Positions 12,501 to 27,500 are shown, counted from the stretch's first letter. The stretch: 64,000 nt of DNA from Rhynchonema sp. JSB1_4 (GCA_030248065.1 JASAMV010007717.1:32922-96921); one strand, 5' to 3'. Notes: generated by a model from the sequence alone, not told the origin. A program made the numbers and translations.

Positions 12501-15500
12501 GACTACTACAGACGCTCAAATACACGCACATTATATTGAGCAATTTATACAAATAATATATGTATCCAGATGCATGTTAAATACAGCCAGGTGCGTGAGG
12601 CGATCATTACATACATACCCAAGTCCACAGTTGTTGCTACCACTTGTTGATATTTGATATTATTCACGCCCGCATGCAAACATATTGCTCGTATGTACAT
12701 ACCTATCACATTAAAATTTCTACCAAATTTGCTCATGCGCGCAAGCAATCCAACCTTTGCATCGAACAAACAAGACGAAATTTATCAAAAATAAATTGAA
12801 ACTAGGTAAAAAAAGTCATTGAAACCCCACATACCGTGATGTTTCATCGAGCGGCTGGACGTCCCCGACCAGTTTCTTGTCCGCCTGTCCTTTCTGCGTG
12901 TCCTTTGCGTCCTTACTGTCCTCACAAGCAGCGTTGTCGTAGGCTTGTCCTTTCGCGGACACTGGTCGTCGCGGACTGCCGGGCCACGAACGAACCATCA
13001 CCTGTATGGGATTCGATTGTGAAATTTGTTTTTTCTCGTGAAATTAGACAATTTTTATGAATTGAAAATAATATATATGAATATAAATTCGATTGAACGA
13101 AAAGTTCAATCCAGTAAGTTGCAATACACAGTGAATGTGCTGCTCATCCTCACCACTTGCGGTCTGCGCCTTGTTTCATGGGGGCGTGAGCAGTTGCCCC
13201 AATATTAGCGACATGACTGACATTATTGGTCCGCAAACTGGAGCATTATTGACAGCAACAATTTCAACAAGAAAATCATTCGTGTTTCCACTACAAAGAT
13301 GGTCACCCAGACCATAACATTACTCCAAAACAGATAACTTCTATTGCGCGACGGTTTCAGTCCCAGGGCACAGGTTCAGGCCCGACCGAGTCAGACCAGG
13401 CTGGAGCCTAATTATAAAAATGGAAAGTTGTGACAGATTAATATTATCTATTAGTAGAAGACACCATAAAAAGTGAGAGCTTGATGAAGGCAGCAATGAA
13501 AAGGAAAAAACAGTGAAATAAATGAAGGCAAAAAAGCGAGCAAGAGCAAATTTAAAAAATTGCGCAAAAAATAAAAAAAAATTTTGAAACATACTAAATA
13601 AAGGTACGGTTCAGTCCCAGGGCACAGGTTCAGGCCCGACCGATCGAGACCAGGCTGGAGCCTAAGCCTAAGCCTATAAATGGGTCAAATATGCTGGGCA
13701 TGACTCGGCTGGGGCTGAAAAAAACGGGCCTGAAAAGGTCGGGCCTGGACTTCCGGGCCTGAAAAGTGGCGGAATAGATAACTTCACCAACCATTTCCGA
13801 TCTCAGTGGTGCCAGTCTGTCCTCAGCTTCTTCAGCCTCTTCGGGTGTGGTCCCCGACGGAGGAGGGGGTGCGTATTTGGCGAATTTCGGTCGCGGGATC
13901 TTGGCCGGAACGGGGGGTGGAGGAGTCTTGGTTGGCGAGGGACTCGATCTCAAAGGCGCCTTGCTGCCTGACGTTGGTTGCTGATCGGCTTTTTTGATGG
14001 CGACTTTTGTGCTCAGACCTATGGAAAGACGTGAATTGCACCGTGGGCGTAGGCTAACGGTCTTCAAATCAAAATAATCAAATCACTTCGTCAACTCAAG
14101 CAGCTCCTACATTCAGTTGACGAAATGATATTTTGACTCTGAATTTGGACCACAGTACTACAAGTCCGTGTGCGTGAGGGCGTGTGTTACAATATATGTA
14201 TGTAGCAACATGTTTCAAGGAAAAGCTTGGTACAGAACAAACACTACCCATGCAAATATAATCATAATACATACATCTAGAAAACAAAAGACACAAAAAA
14301 TATTTATAAGATGGCGTTGGCGGCAAGCCAGTTTCCAAGTGGGTCTTGGCGAGATCCGGTGAAGACCAAAGCCTAAGTCAAGTCAGATATTTCTGAACGC
14401 CAATATGCTTAAAACCAGACGTAAAACCCATCTGGGAATGAGCTATACAAAGCCAACAGTCCAAATAACAAACCTTCCGAGCGTTTCTTCGCATCAGGTT
14501 TGCCTTGTGTCGTGGTAATTGCGGGTGTTTTCTTTTCCACTCCCGCTTTGGCCCCTTGACCTTTCACACTTTTCGCGGTGTTTTTGTCAGCGATATAGGC
14601 CAGCGAGTCGCCCTTTTTGCTGCTGACGCGCGCACTCTTGCTCAGATTTGTGCCCCGCTTAAAAGGTTGCGGTTGAGTACTGGCGTATTTCTGCGGTCCG
14701 GCCTGTTTGGTCTCCTTGGTTTGTTCGCTCGTCAGAAGTTTTTGAAGAGCCGCTGCTTTGGATAGTTCGAAGGCGCGCTGCAAATGAGTGAATACAGAGA
14801 CCTTATTTGATGCTCAAGTTGATAATAACATTATGATCGCTAAAACCTTTGAAGTGTAGTGCTTGCGAAATCCGACGATACAAAAACTGGACCATCGTAT
14901 AGTCCGGAAACAAAAACAAAAGTCATCAAGGCGTGGTGACCAACACCGGACCTGCTGGTCACCAATTTTACTGTATCAACTATGGTCCGACCGATGAAGT
15001 TTCCCAACGGATCAAGGTTCCGTGCTACTATACTTGATGTCGGATTTTTCAATGGCATGCAGCAAAACCGCACATAAAATTATTTGAATAAAATTGATTA
15101 AAATTAAATAAAATTGATGGAACTCACAGTGCCGCGTGGTTTCGCGAAATCGACCTTCTTCGGCGGTGTTGGCTCGTAGTCGGCCTCATCACCGTCCATC
15201 AGCTCAAATTCGGCGTCCACCTGGCGGGAAATTTGAATTTCAAATGCTTTTTCCCAATGTCACCATGTGCTTGTATTGGTAGAATAATAATGCCAGGCGT
15301 TCAAGCAAATGTTTTAGCTCAAAAGGTTTTTCGAATAAAAGCAGGTATGAGTAAGCGCAAGAACTAACACTAGCATTCGGCGTCAGTTGACAAAAATAGC
15401 CAAGCCAAAATGCTAAACACGCGCGGCACCATTACGACTTTGAATGTGCCCAAAATTCACAACAACATCGCCCCACCTTCACGTCATCGTGGCCCATGTC

Positions 15501-18500
15501 CGCGGCACTGTCGCTGGGCGACGTGTCTTCCTCCACCGACTCGGTTGAGATCTGCTCGGGCCCGTTTCCCACCGATAATTCTGCGGCACCGCTGTCCGGT
15601 GAAAGCGTGGTCGGCCGTGGAGGACGGGGCTGGATGAATAATTGTAGCTTTGTGGTTGGATTGAGAGTTTGGGAGGTTTCCGTAAGTGTACCTAAAATCG
15701 GGGTTCAAAATTTGCACAATAGCGGGATCACATCCTGACCGTTTTTTAATCACCGTAGCGAATATACTCAAAGCAATGCCAAACAGATGGTGAAACAAGG
15801 CAAATACAGAAATGAACAGAGACACGGCAGGAGTGAAAGTTTCTGAAGTTCACAAGTTCGGCAAAGTTGATGTGTTTCGCAAGCAAATCACTTTATAAAC
15901 TTATAACAAAATGCCTTAACACACGCAAACACAAATGCATCTAGATAGGGTGCTGCATGATTCCAATAATAATGAAATCATCCGTCACACAAACCGACAC
16001 GAAAGAGTGTGCGAAAAACATGTTCCCATGATCTGAACATGGGCCTTGTTTTCACGAACTGTTGCCCAACAGATACACGCATTTTGTGACGCACAATTGC
16101 AGATGCGAACGCTGCATGTTTCGGATGCGCAAACGTTTTGAACGGGGGAGCTAAATCTTTATTTCACTCGTTAATTTCAAACTTGAAACTGCACCCCGCA
16201 TGTCAAATTACTTTGCGCGTGCAACATTTGCGAGTGTAGCGCTTTTGTGCGCCATCACACCACACCTTCGAGCAAGCGCACATGCTGGCTGATGTTTCAC
16301 AGAAGCACAACGCAAGATGCGCAATATTTTACCTAACCACATTTCTGCGCAACAAAATACATCGACTCGACTTTTTTTCTATAGTTGTTGTTGTATCCAC
16401 CTGACACCAATTCACACCAAATCTCGTATCAATTTTACAACGTTTTTCGTAACCTTGCCTGTGCGTAGGTTACATTTGCGTGAGATCAGTCTCAGGCTGG
16501 CAAAAGTGCAATGTATCGTATCTGATCACCAAAATCGACGTTCTGTCACCGCGAGAAGTCACCTTGTATCCATGTCTACATTTAACCACTGCGTTTTGAT
16601 GTCGCATGCAATAACTGAGAATTGTGCCAATACAGTCATACATGCCAAATCGCAGCCAAATCATTTTTGGGCTGGGTTAAATTTAAAGTCGATATTTGAC
16701 TTTGGATGAGCTGATTAAATGCGAGCTTGCAGGATCAGGGTAAGTCCAGTACCAAACATTTATCTTGAAGATTTTTGATGCACAATCACGCGCGTCGCAG
16801 CAAAAATGGCAGAGCACTTTTTATGACATGACCGATTGTTATGTGCAATTTTACAAAATAAATATAATCACTACGGATGCGTGGGGTAGAAATAAGATTA
16901 CGATTTTTTGTTTTTGCAACTTTAATTCAACCAGTTTTTTTAATGTAGCAAATGTCAAGAAATGTATAATACATAACCGGCAATAATTGTCTGATAAATG
17001 CGGTAGCAAAAAGCAACCGCCCATAAATTATGCATACGAGTAATACGAAAGCTTGTTTGTTTGTTTTGTTTGCGTAGTCAACCCGAACTACATGGCTGGC
17101 GTGCAAAAGTGGTCTCTGCGATTTCAACGCAATGAAAACGGAAATTACGGAAAGGGAAAAAGGTACAAAAAGGAAATTTCTTACCTCCTCAGCTGAGTCC
17201 AGTACTAGGGTCCGATCATCAGGGGTATCGGGATGGTCCACTTGCGCTGATTCGGGTGTTTTCGGTGACGTTAGAGGCTTTTTCGGCACTTTCGGTGGCG
17301 TTTTCTTCTCGCGAAACGACAGACGACCGGAACCTCTGAAAAACTGACGAGCGATATAATCCTTATCTTATCATTACTTAACCTAATGACATAGTTTTTG
17401 AAGAAGGTAACAGTAACCAACGATACAGTAACCCCGATACGGTAACCCAGACAGTAACTCTGATGATTCCTTGATATGTTACAGCAATCCCACTAGTAAC
17501 AGTACCCCTTCGCGCCATGTTTGCCCGCGCACCTTCTCACAAACGAGGCCCCATCCGGAGTCCCTGCCGTCGTATCGTTGTCCCCATCGGCCAGTGGCTG
17601 CAGTTCATCAACTGAGCGCTCCTCAAATCGAACCGGCAAATCGATCGGTCGATCGATCACGGTGGTTGTCGATTGATCAGCATCGGATTCGGATTGATTC
17701 GTTTGATTTGATTTTTTGCACGATTCACATTCCGTCGTCGCGTCGTGAATCGTTGATTCGCCGCAACCGATCTGAGATGTTCCGCGACTTTTCGGGGCCG
17801 GAAGTTCAGGCCTAGTTTTTTAGGCCGATTCAGTCCCAGCATGTTTGACCCATTTATAGGCTTAGACTTAAGCTCCAGCCGGGCCTGAGTGGGCGGATCT
17901 GAGCCTGTGTCCCGGGACTGAATTGTCCCACAATAGATCTGAGAATGTGTGTTAGCAAGCATGACGACAGTATAGTGGTGCACCAGGCGCTCATCATCGG
18001 CCAACAGTTGAACAAAACAGCGCTGTTATAATAAGCATCGAGATGGTTTCCTCCTGATGTTTCACATCGACGAGGTTTGGCACTTTGTCCGTCTGTGAAA
18101 ACACGGGCCGAATTGGCAAATCAGTGGAATCAGTGGTCGCTCATCAAATTTCATTGATCACGTGGTGCCCCAGGTCATCATCAGCGCTACTACAGCACCC
18201 CACAAATACAGTATCTTACCGTAACCACATCGACATGCGTGCGTTGTGCGCCCGGCATCAGCCATAGTTCATCTCCGTCCATGTGGACTGTTCGCGGCAC
18301 CGGCTCCTCAGGGATCAGGGAGTCCGTCTGTACGGCGCATTCGCTTGAATCGGGACGGGAGATCGGGGAGGTGTTCTGTGAATGGGATTACGGTACGTCG
18401 GTGATGTTTCATTTTGGCTTTTAGCATCCTTGCTTCAGGTGCACCGAATGGCTGTATTGTATTCAAGATTGGCTCAAGTGTGTGCTATGTATTCGGGTGT

Positions 18501-21500
18501 ACTAAATCACGTTCGAGTTTTTCGTCAGATATGTTTGGTGGTCTTACTGCTGTACCGGAGCAGGCGCTTTTTCTCGAGATGTCTTATATGGCACAAGACC
18601 AAAGATGCTGCAGGATCGATTGATATGATGAATCCACACCGCTGACATACAGTGAACTACGCACGGCACCAATAATCTAAACTCCATCCACATACAAACC
18701 TGCTGTGTTCCAATTGTGGGTGGCGGTGAACTTGGCAGATCAGGCACCCATTGTGGCGGGCTGGCACTCGGTGACGTCCTTGCCCACTGTCTCATCACAC
18801 TGTCAGGCGTTGTGCCTCGTTCGTGACATCTCAGTGATGTTTCAGTTTGTCTGTGTATCAGCCGCGCTGGCGGATTCGTGTTGACGAAAACTGACCTGCA
18901 ATAGACAGTACGGGATGGGATTGATTAGGGATGATTTGGTGATGTTTCATCACTCCTAGATTTGGTGTCATTCACAAATATTTTGAATTTCACGGAATTA
19001 GATGATCACTGACAAAATTGGAACGATATCTAGATTGATGACTTGAGACACCAATGACGGGGGTCAGCACCAGCAGACCTGTATAATACTTGAAATATCA
19101 CGCGTAGTTCTGCGTGATTTGTTCAAAGAGGCTGTTTTTTTGTCCTTGCTTTCTTTGGCACAGCAAAAGTGGCATCAAAATAATACAGGGAAGGGGTGGG
19201 GAGGGAAGATATCAGATGAGATGAGATGATGAAGGGATGAGAGGTCGAGGCAGTGCAGAGAATCAGTATGAAAAAACACTTGCTCACGCGCACGGCACTA
19301 ATATTCCAACAACCGACCTGCTGGCGGTGCTTTCCGTCATCACAGCCACTCCTCGTTTGTCCACAGGTGCCCGAACTTCAACGTGATCCGTTTGCACTAA
19401 TGTCTCACTGCAAATTGTTGGCTCAGTGCTCGTTTGCGCGTTGAATTGTAGCAATCTAAAAAGTGAAATGTTTTTAAAGATGGTACTAACATTCGGGAAA
19501 TATGTGTTAGGCTTATTATGACAAGACGAGCAAAAAAATCATGATAGGTCGCGTGTCTGCAGTTGGTGAGTTACGGCGCACGTGGACATGTGGTACGTTC
19601 ATACTGACGATGTTCTGATGCACCGCGCATTTACAAATCAGGTCGCAACGTGGGCAACCAAAATTACTCGGCGCATTTGCTGGCATTATGAGCACGGCAC
19701 TAATATCCCGAACCATAAAATATACAACAGCACTTTTGAGTAGCGTAAAAATATTTTGACGAACTTGTCGGTCCCAATGCATTTTTCCCTCGGCATCTCC
19801 TTTCTATCCGTATTGACCGCCACTGAGTTCACCGTCGGTCGTTCCAGTTCCTTCTGTTGACGCAACAGTGCAGCCAAGTCGAGTTCGGTTTCGCTCGTTT
19901 GGTCTTTCTGTTCGGGCTTGATAGTGAACCCTGAAAGTTTCTGCGTTTAATGGCTTGCAAGGCAGGTCATGGTTTGGCTTCCTGGGCACGCATTCAGTCC
20001 GATTGCGTCTGTGGGTGCACTTTAGATCCACAAAAATAATGGGGCGCGTCTCTCACAATGCCGGGAGCTGATCACCACGACCGCTCGCCTGAGATGACCT
20101 AAAGGCCTCACTTTCAAAAATAATGGGATACGTCACTAGCACCTGCCTACCCGAATGGCGATTCACACGCACCGGTCTCATCTCCATCTGTGCCGATCGC
20201 AATCGACATGCCCATTTGATCAGTCATCGTATCGGCATGGATCAGAAATCGATTATTGATCAGGTGATATTGTAGGTGATTCTCGCACTCGACCGTTGCG
20301 TCTTGTGTTTGGCGTCGGTCGGTGTTGGTCTGACCGTCCAATGTGATTGGTGCATCCGTTGTGACACCTGCGTTGTTGTGATGTTTCATTGATGGACACG
20401 TATGTATACTTTGACAATAGTTTTGGGAGAAACTTTTCAAACGCGTTGCCTGATCCGTAAAGCACACTCAACTGGCGCAGCCAGCTGAGTTGCGTAGCAT
20501 TTCGCAAATCACTACGTTGGACTTTGTGTTGAGCGGCTGGCAGGCACGTGACCGCTGCAACTAATACACGCATAACGAGCTTTACGGATCAGGCAACGCG
20601 TTTGAAAAGTTTCTCCCAAAAGTATTGTCGGAGTATACATAGATGTATTTCGGCCCAATCATGTCAGGTTATATACGTGGACCAACCAAATTCCATCGTC
20701 TGCACTCTATCCGTGTTCACGTGGACATTTTCAGTGTTCGGTTTTGGTTCAGCGATCTGTGCAGTTGATTCCACATCCACCATACTGACTCTGTCCGTCA
20801 GTGTGCCAATGGTGTGATTGATTATACACTGAAAGAATTTTGTTCCACAATTGTACGCGTGCCAAAAGCAACCAAACAACATTTTGATTCCTGCCTTGGG
20901 CCTGTTTTCACCGATGGGCTGGGTACCAGGACATCGTTAGTGCGAATACACCACATTGCACATTGTCATCATGGGACCAGCATGTGAGCAGGCAATGCGA
21001 CGTTATTCGCAGAGTTTAGGTGTGCCTCCAGTTACCAAAAGGGCCCAAGGACAACATGTTCATCAGCCCTGTGGCTTTCTTCGCTTACCCCTGTTCCCTC
21101 GGTAGCCGTTTCTCGGTCCCACGTAATCTTCATTTGTTGGCGCGCTTCTGCTTTGACCAATTTTTCCTCCATTTCACTACAGTTGTTACAAGGGCCAGCA
21201 GTTATCGACGAGCGTTTGGGCAGCGGCAGAGGGGCCGTTTGACTGCCGATCGTGGAACGGTTTCGGCCTGAAATTGCGATTATGGGCAATTCGGAATACT
21301 AGTGCCGTGCGCATATGAGCACGGAGTTTGGCTTTTATCAGGACTGGGTTTTACGGTTTTTCAGAGTTAATCAATACCACTTTGAGTGTTCCAATGTGTT
21401 AGTGTTCAAATTTCACATTTTATTCAAATTAGCCAGATTCATTCCTCCAGGTTCTTATCCACAGAGCCTTTGCGCAAGGTACTAATATCACAAGACCCTA

Positions 21501-24500
21501 ACCCCTCCTTCCAAAATCAGGCAACAAAGTCTATATCGTACCTGCTTTCCGATCATCGCACGTCGTACAGCCGGCCTTGATCTCCACCTTGGCTGATGAC
21601 TGCACCGTGGGCGCAATGTCGATTTTGGCTGTGGTGCCTGCACGGGCGTGGGTGATGTTTCACTAGTTTAAGCGCAACTGACGCAGAGTGCCTGGGGTGC
21701 GGCTTTCTTGGTCTTTCAGCTTGTTATCAAGACCGTTGTCATTGGAAAAAGAAACGTGCAAAACGATCTAGGCAACAGAAATGTCAACCAAATTGTCTGT
21801 GATTTCTGAGCAGAACCAACTGGATATCCATTCTGCAACGTATGCAATCATAATTATTCAAATTAGAACAATCAAAAAATTTTCTTCGAAATGAAAAGGC
21901 ATAGACGCAAACACCACCCACCAACAGACACCCTCTCGGGTGGCGCCGTCATCGTATAATTGTCCCTTTTCAGCGCTTTCTCCGGCACTTTAATAAATGC
22001 AGGAACGATCGAATCGATATTATCCTGCGACAGTCGCTGTGTTTGACGCGTAAACTCCTGTCGCCATTGCTGAATTTGCTCTTTGAAGAATTCGGTGCTG
22101 TTTCCCAGCAGCGAGCCGCTTTGCAACGATTGCTGGCTGGGTGTGTGCTCGCGAAGACCGCCTGAAAGAGGGGAAACCGTAAATATATGTGGTGCTGGTG
22201 AAGTGACGATGACCTAGAACACCACAGGGTTGAGGGGAAACGTTGTGGGCACATTCGACCTCATACAATGATGAGTGCTGTTTACATTACAACGTGGACG
22301 CTGACAGAATTGTTATCATGCCCTGGGTTGGAAAAAAAATTTTTTTAAACAAGTTTTTTTAAGTTAAGTTTTTAAGTTTTTTTTCAATTTTTTCTTAAAA
22401 AGTCTCAGATTCGGGGAAATTTTTACCAAATTTGCCTAAAAACGCGCAAAATCGCGAAAAAATGCAACTTTAATTGACAAGTCACTTTTGTGACTTGGTT
22501 TGCATCACTTATGAAGGGTGTTTACGTCATTTCGATGCAATCCAACAGTCTGTGCTTGTTATGGACCTATGATTGCTGCTCTGTGGTATCAGACACAACA
22601 GTTTGTGGTCGAATAAGCAAGATTCACTGATAAACCACACAGAATTGAGAATATATAAGCTGCAGAAATACTTGTCGGGTCGCTGAATCAGTCGTATATG
22701 ACCGACACGATGGGGTATGACATCAAAGTACCATGTAAGTACATGCATACTGTGTCTCATGTATCACGGGAAGGTATAATAACATCATTTGGGGCATCTT
22801 AGATATTGGTCGCACAATGACCATATAAGAATTCATCAAAATCAATCCTGATTTTCACGTTCAGTCACTCTTAACTACTGTGCTATTTGTGACTCTCACA
22901 AAACATTTTCAGCTGAAAATTATCTAGCAGATCAACCACGTTGCCGCAGGTCTGAAACATTCTCTTTAATACGTGTTTTGTGTGTGATCGCGCAACGCAA
23001 CGTCATTGCTCCGTCACTAGCCTGCTTTGCGATTCAGGAAAAAAATTTGACCAATTCTTATAAAGTCATTGTGCGACCAATACCAAATACATACCCCAAA
23101 AGTGATTTTGTGAAGAAAATTTTTCGACCCTTGAGAAAAAATGACAAAAAATAACCCCCAAAAAGGCCATTTTGGACGTTTTAGAACATTTTGTTCCCCC
23201 GAAAAATTAAAAAAATTTTTTAAAAATAAATTTTTTTCAAAAACCTTTTTTTAAAAAATTTTTTTGCCCAACCCTGATCATGTCCATCGATTGGGACGGT
23301 TATGTTCATGTGGCATGTTCATTACGACACTTGGCACATCCATCAGTTCAGGCTCACGCTTATACTGGAAACCTAATCTTACATATGTGAGATTAGAGGC
23401 TTATTGTGTATTTTTTTAATAAAAAAAGGTTGCCAAAAAATGGGCTTAAATGCCCAAAAATGGCCTTTTGAGGTAAAAAATAGGCACCTTTTTTCTGACC
23501 CCAACGTAAAGCCTGTACATGACTCCGTCCTATGAGCACACCCATCACGTGGTGTTGGCGAGACCTGACCACAAGTTAACCCGGCCCCAATCACCCACCA
23601 GCCACAATAGCAGGTGGCCTTCGTGTTCCAGTTCTATTCACAGTGTATTCCATGTCCTCGGTGTCGGTCATCGAGGCACCATCCCCCGGCCGGCGTCTGT
23701 CCATAGGGTGTGACGAGAGCGCTGATTGGGTTCTGTGTAATTATTTTTGGTGCGTTATTTTATGGTTATTTTATTATTATTATTATTATTTTTATTTTAT
23801 GGCGTGACATCAATGCATGCATATCTGGTGAATTCGCAATGCCGATGACCTGCACGTCAAAATGTCTATAGGAAGGAACTGGGGGCAACCGGCAACAATC
23901 GTGCACAATTCATTGTGTTCTGAATGTGAAACAACGTCAGCACCGTGCAAGCAGTGGTGAAAAGCGCAACAACCTTCGACGGCTATCTGGAGAATATATA
24001 AAAAAAAACCCAACACCCCGCCACCCCCAAAAAACAAAAAACCCACAAAAACACAAACCCCAAAAAAAATAAAAACAAACCAAACCACCAACCAAAACCC
24101 TTTAATGCTCACTGTGAGTACGGCAAAGCTCCAAGGAGTATTTTAGGGTGCCAGAAATGTTTCGCCGTTTGCGTATTATGGTGACTGGTCTTCTATGGGA
24201 CCGATACGCCTTTCTCAGCTAAAAAAATTAAATACACGCAATAAGTGAAACATCAACCAGCCAGCCTACCTAGCATATCGTGGTGCTGCGTACTCTTCCG
24301 CATCCGAAACTGACCCATCCCTGTAGCGTCCCATCGTTTCGTTGAGCATTTGTCGGGATCGACGCAGCGCTGCGAAGCGGTCGTAAGTCGATGCTCGACC
24401 CAAGTGGCGATCGCCTGATGTTTCAAGGGATTGCGTGTGTTTGGGATGGGTTTTATTTGTGGTTATTTCTGAACCATTACCATTACATTCAATCTGTGTA

Positions 24501-27500
24501 TGCCAGTCCCATCATCATCATGAATGCATCGCGATCAACATAATGCACCTGTTCAGCCCCTATTCACTTAGCCTATTCACGTCCAATTGATCGATTTAGA
24601 CCATGAACTCGCAAATTGTTTATATGTACATACAGTAGTTGGTGTGGTGTATATTTTATTGGCGGGTATAGCACCTGTCCAGCTCAATTTGCCCGCTCAA
24701 TTCTAATATTGGTCGGCTGAGTTTGAGAAGCAACTGAGCATAATAGCTAAAACTGTGCGACGCATTAACGCACTGACGATAACCTTGTGCACCATCAGTC
24801 TGTGAACATAGCACAAATCGAGAAACCAGCCAAAAAGCAACCAGACCTAATGCCAGCTCCGAGTCACTCATGCAACCGCTGTCCTGCGAATCAAACGGTT
24901 GACGGCTGTGTGGTGATGGACTGACACTGGTGGAACTGCCACGGCGTACGGAGAAGAAACCTGAAAAAAAATTGGGATTGACACTGGCTAAATGGATCAT
25001 TTGGTGCACTTTTCAGCACTGATGATGACCTGGTGCATCCACCATGTGCCTGCGAAATTGAAACCATGTCAATTATGCTTCAAGACAGAAATAAAAATTA
25101 TATGTTTTAGAACAGTTTGTTCACACAAGCAAGAGTGCAATAAATAGTGGGGACTACGCTTCAAAAAACGTAAAACCACCAAAAATAAAATACCATCAGC
25201 GTTCAGTACATTCCCGCTCGGGGTCCGTTTGAGCACAGCTCCCCCGATCGGCTTCGGTGGCACTTTGGGTGGTGGCGCTTTGTTCTGCTCCTCCAACCAG
25301 GCGGTTGACCGCTGCTGCTGCCGCACTTCCACTCTCTTTTCCACTTCTTTCTGCTGTTGTTGTTGTTCATTTCTGGCCATCTTCTCATGACTGTCCCGTC
25401 TGACCGGTGGCAGCGGTGCAGCAGGTTTCAGCCCTGCATCTTCAGTCTTTTTGGCGCTGGCTGTAGGTGGCGAAACCGTATCGACGGTCTTCGTCACTTT
25501 CGTGGTCGACGTATAAAGTGTATTGGCCAGCAAATGCACACTTTTGTCCGGAATCAGATTGACTGACGATTGACTGCCATTTACGCTGCCATTCTGTTTA
25601 ACCTCGTCAGAGACGATGCTTTTGATGGCCACCGTCGGGGTGCCCGGGGCGCTCTTCGGTTTTGGCGGGGCCGGTGGTGGCGGGGGCTTCTTCGGTGCTT
25701 CGCTCCTTGAGTCGATCAATGGCTGACGCTGATAATGCTCGCTGATTGGCTGCTGGCGATTTTGGTGCTGGCCGACCATTGGATACTGGAAAGTATAACA
25801 TGATGTTTCTCGATTAGACAAAAACAATACAGCTTGACAAGTCAAAATGCCTGCCGCAAAAAACACTCGGACTCCCTGGCAGACAAGATGTAAGGCCTTG
25901 AGAAGTCCACGAAAATTTGACGTGTAGAAACAAAGCTCTACATCGCGTGCACGTGTACACACACAAACATTCCCTGAATCGTCAAGGCAAGACCAACCTC
26001 TCCATGAGCCGACTGCGATCGATAATGTTGTTGTTGAGCATTTATTGGCGCGGTGCCATTTTGCATTGGTGCACGGCCACGACCCAGGGATACCGATCTA
26101 ATGTCGCCGTTGATGTGACTAGCCATATGGTCCATTTTGGATGCCAGTTGGCTCAAACCTGCAATGGGGTGACTGTGGTTTGAGATAAAATAATTATGAA
26201 AGTCTCTACACTTTATTGTCCCGAAACAAAATTGGGCCTTTTGTGTGGCGTACAACCAGAAGAGCATATGTATGTATAGATGTTGGGCTGAAAACCGTTT
26301 TTGGTGAAAATGTCGAGGCACGGAGCTGATAGGGAAACGCTCTGTACGCAACGTAGCCGACAGTCGTTACCACGCTGTCAAAATTTATGTCATGTTACTC
26401 TAGAAATCAAAAAAAATTTCAGACCGCATTCATCACTGAAGAAACAAGCGAAAATATCCTCAAATTATAGAATTTATTCCAAACAGCAAAGCACCAACAC
26501 ACTTTATAGAATTTATTCCAAACAGTAAAGCACCGACACACTCCGCCAGTGCTTTCGCAGACGGAACGAGGCGCCAGAGCTCGTCAGTGCGAACGCCTCT
26601 GGCAAATTTGCCTCCAAAAGGCCCCACCAGCAGCAGATCTTATTGCCGCAGACTGTAACATTACTGCGGGCGAAGCTCATAAACAGAGTTTTCGTCACAA
26701 CTCCACCCACCTTGTCCCCGATACGGATATCGTCTCGGTGATTGTTCCATGAGGGACCGTCCGGTGGACAGTGAATTGACGGAAGACTGCGAGCCTCCCG
26801 AATAGTACGTGTGCATGCTCGGGCGTTGGCCAGCTGCAGACATTGAGACGGGTGTGATGTTTCAATGTCGAAATTCTAGGGCTTACTGGCGTCACTTTGA
26901 TTGGATCATGATCTGATGGGTTTGGAGGATTTCCGAACTGTGTCATTTTTATGGGGCAATATCTCTTGTGTTTTGAGATAATTGTCAGATCGACTAGTGT
27001 ACGTAAAAGGTTTTGAGAACAATTTTTTACGCCCGTCAAAACCAAAACCTACAATTTCACAATTTCAGATAATCCCCGAAAGCTCCCATCAAGGGCAATG
27101 TGATCGGACCTAAAACCAAGGCCAGACCTTGCAGTTCCTTGAAATTTCAGACTGCAAAATCAACCGACATCAATCAGAGCAAAAAATCTAAAAAGTGACG
27201 CTTCAATCAAAAATTGAGGAAAGAAAAACAAAAACCAACGATCGAACATCCCCTCATTGGGCCAATCACCGATGCGTCTGCCGCCCACCGTAACCCGTCG
27301 ATTGCTGGGCAGCGCATAGCCACTAAAATCGGACTGGTAGCCATCAAGAGGCACGGGACGACGGGACTGCATACCGTTCGTGCCTGTATAGGTGATGTTT
27401 CAATGAACAATTAAAAATGAACGTACACGGTCCCTGCATGCGTCAAGGATGTGCGTCAACCAGTCTACAATAAGCCAATTCAAAAAACTCTCAGCCCTCA

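Noticed and set aside
24000..24100. C/A-rich tract with runs of CCC and AAA
   Set aside because: Low-complexity intronic sequence; translation is meaningless.
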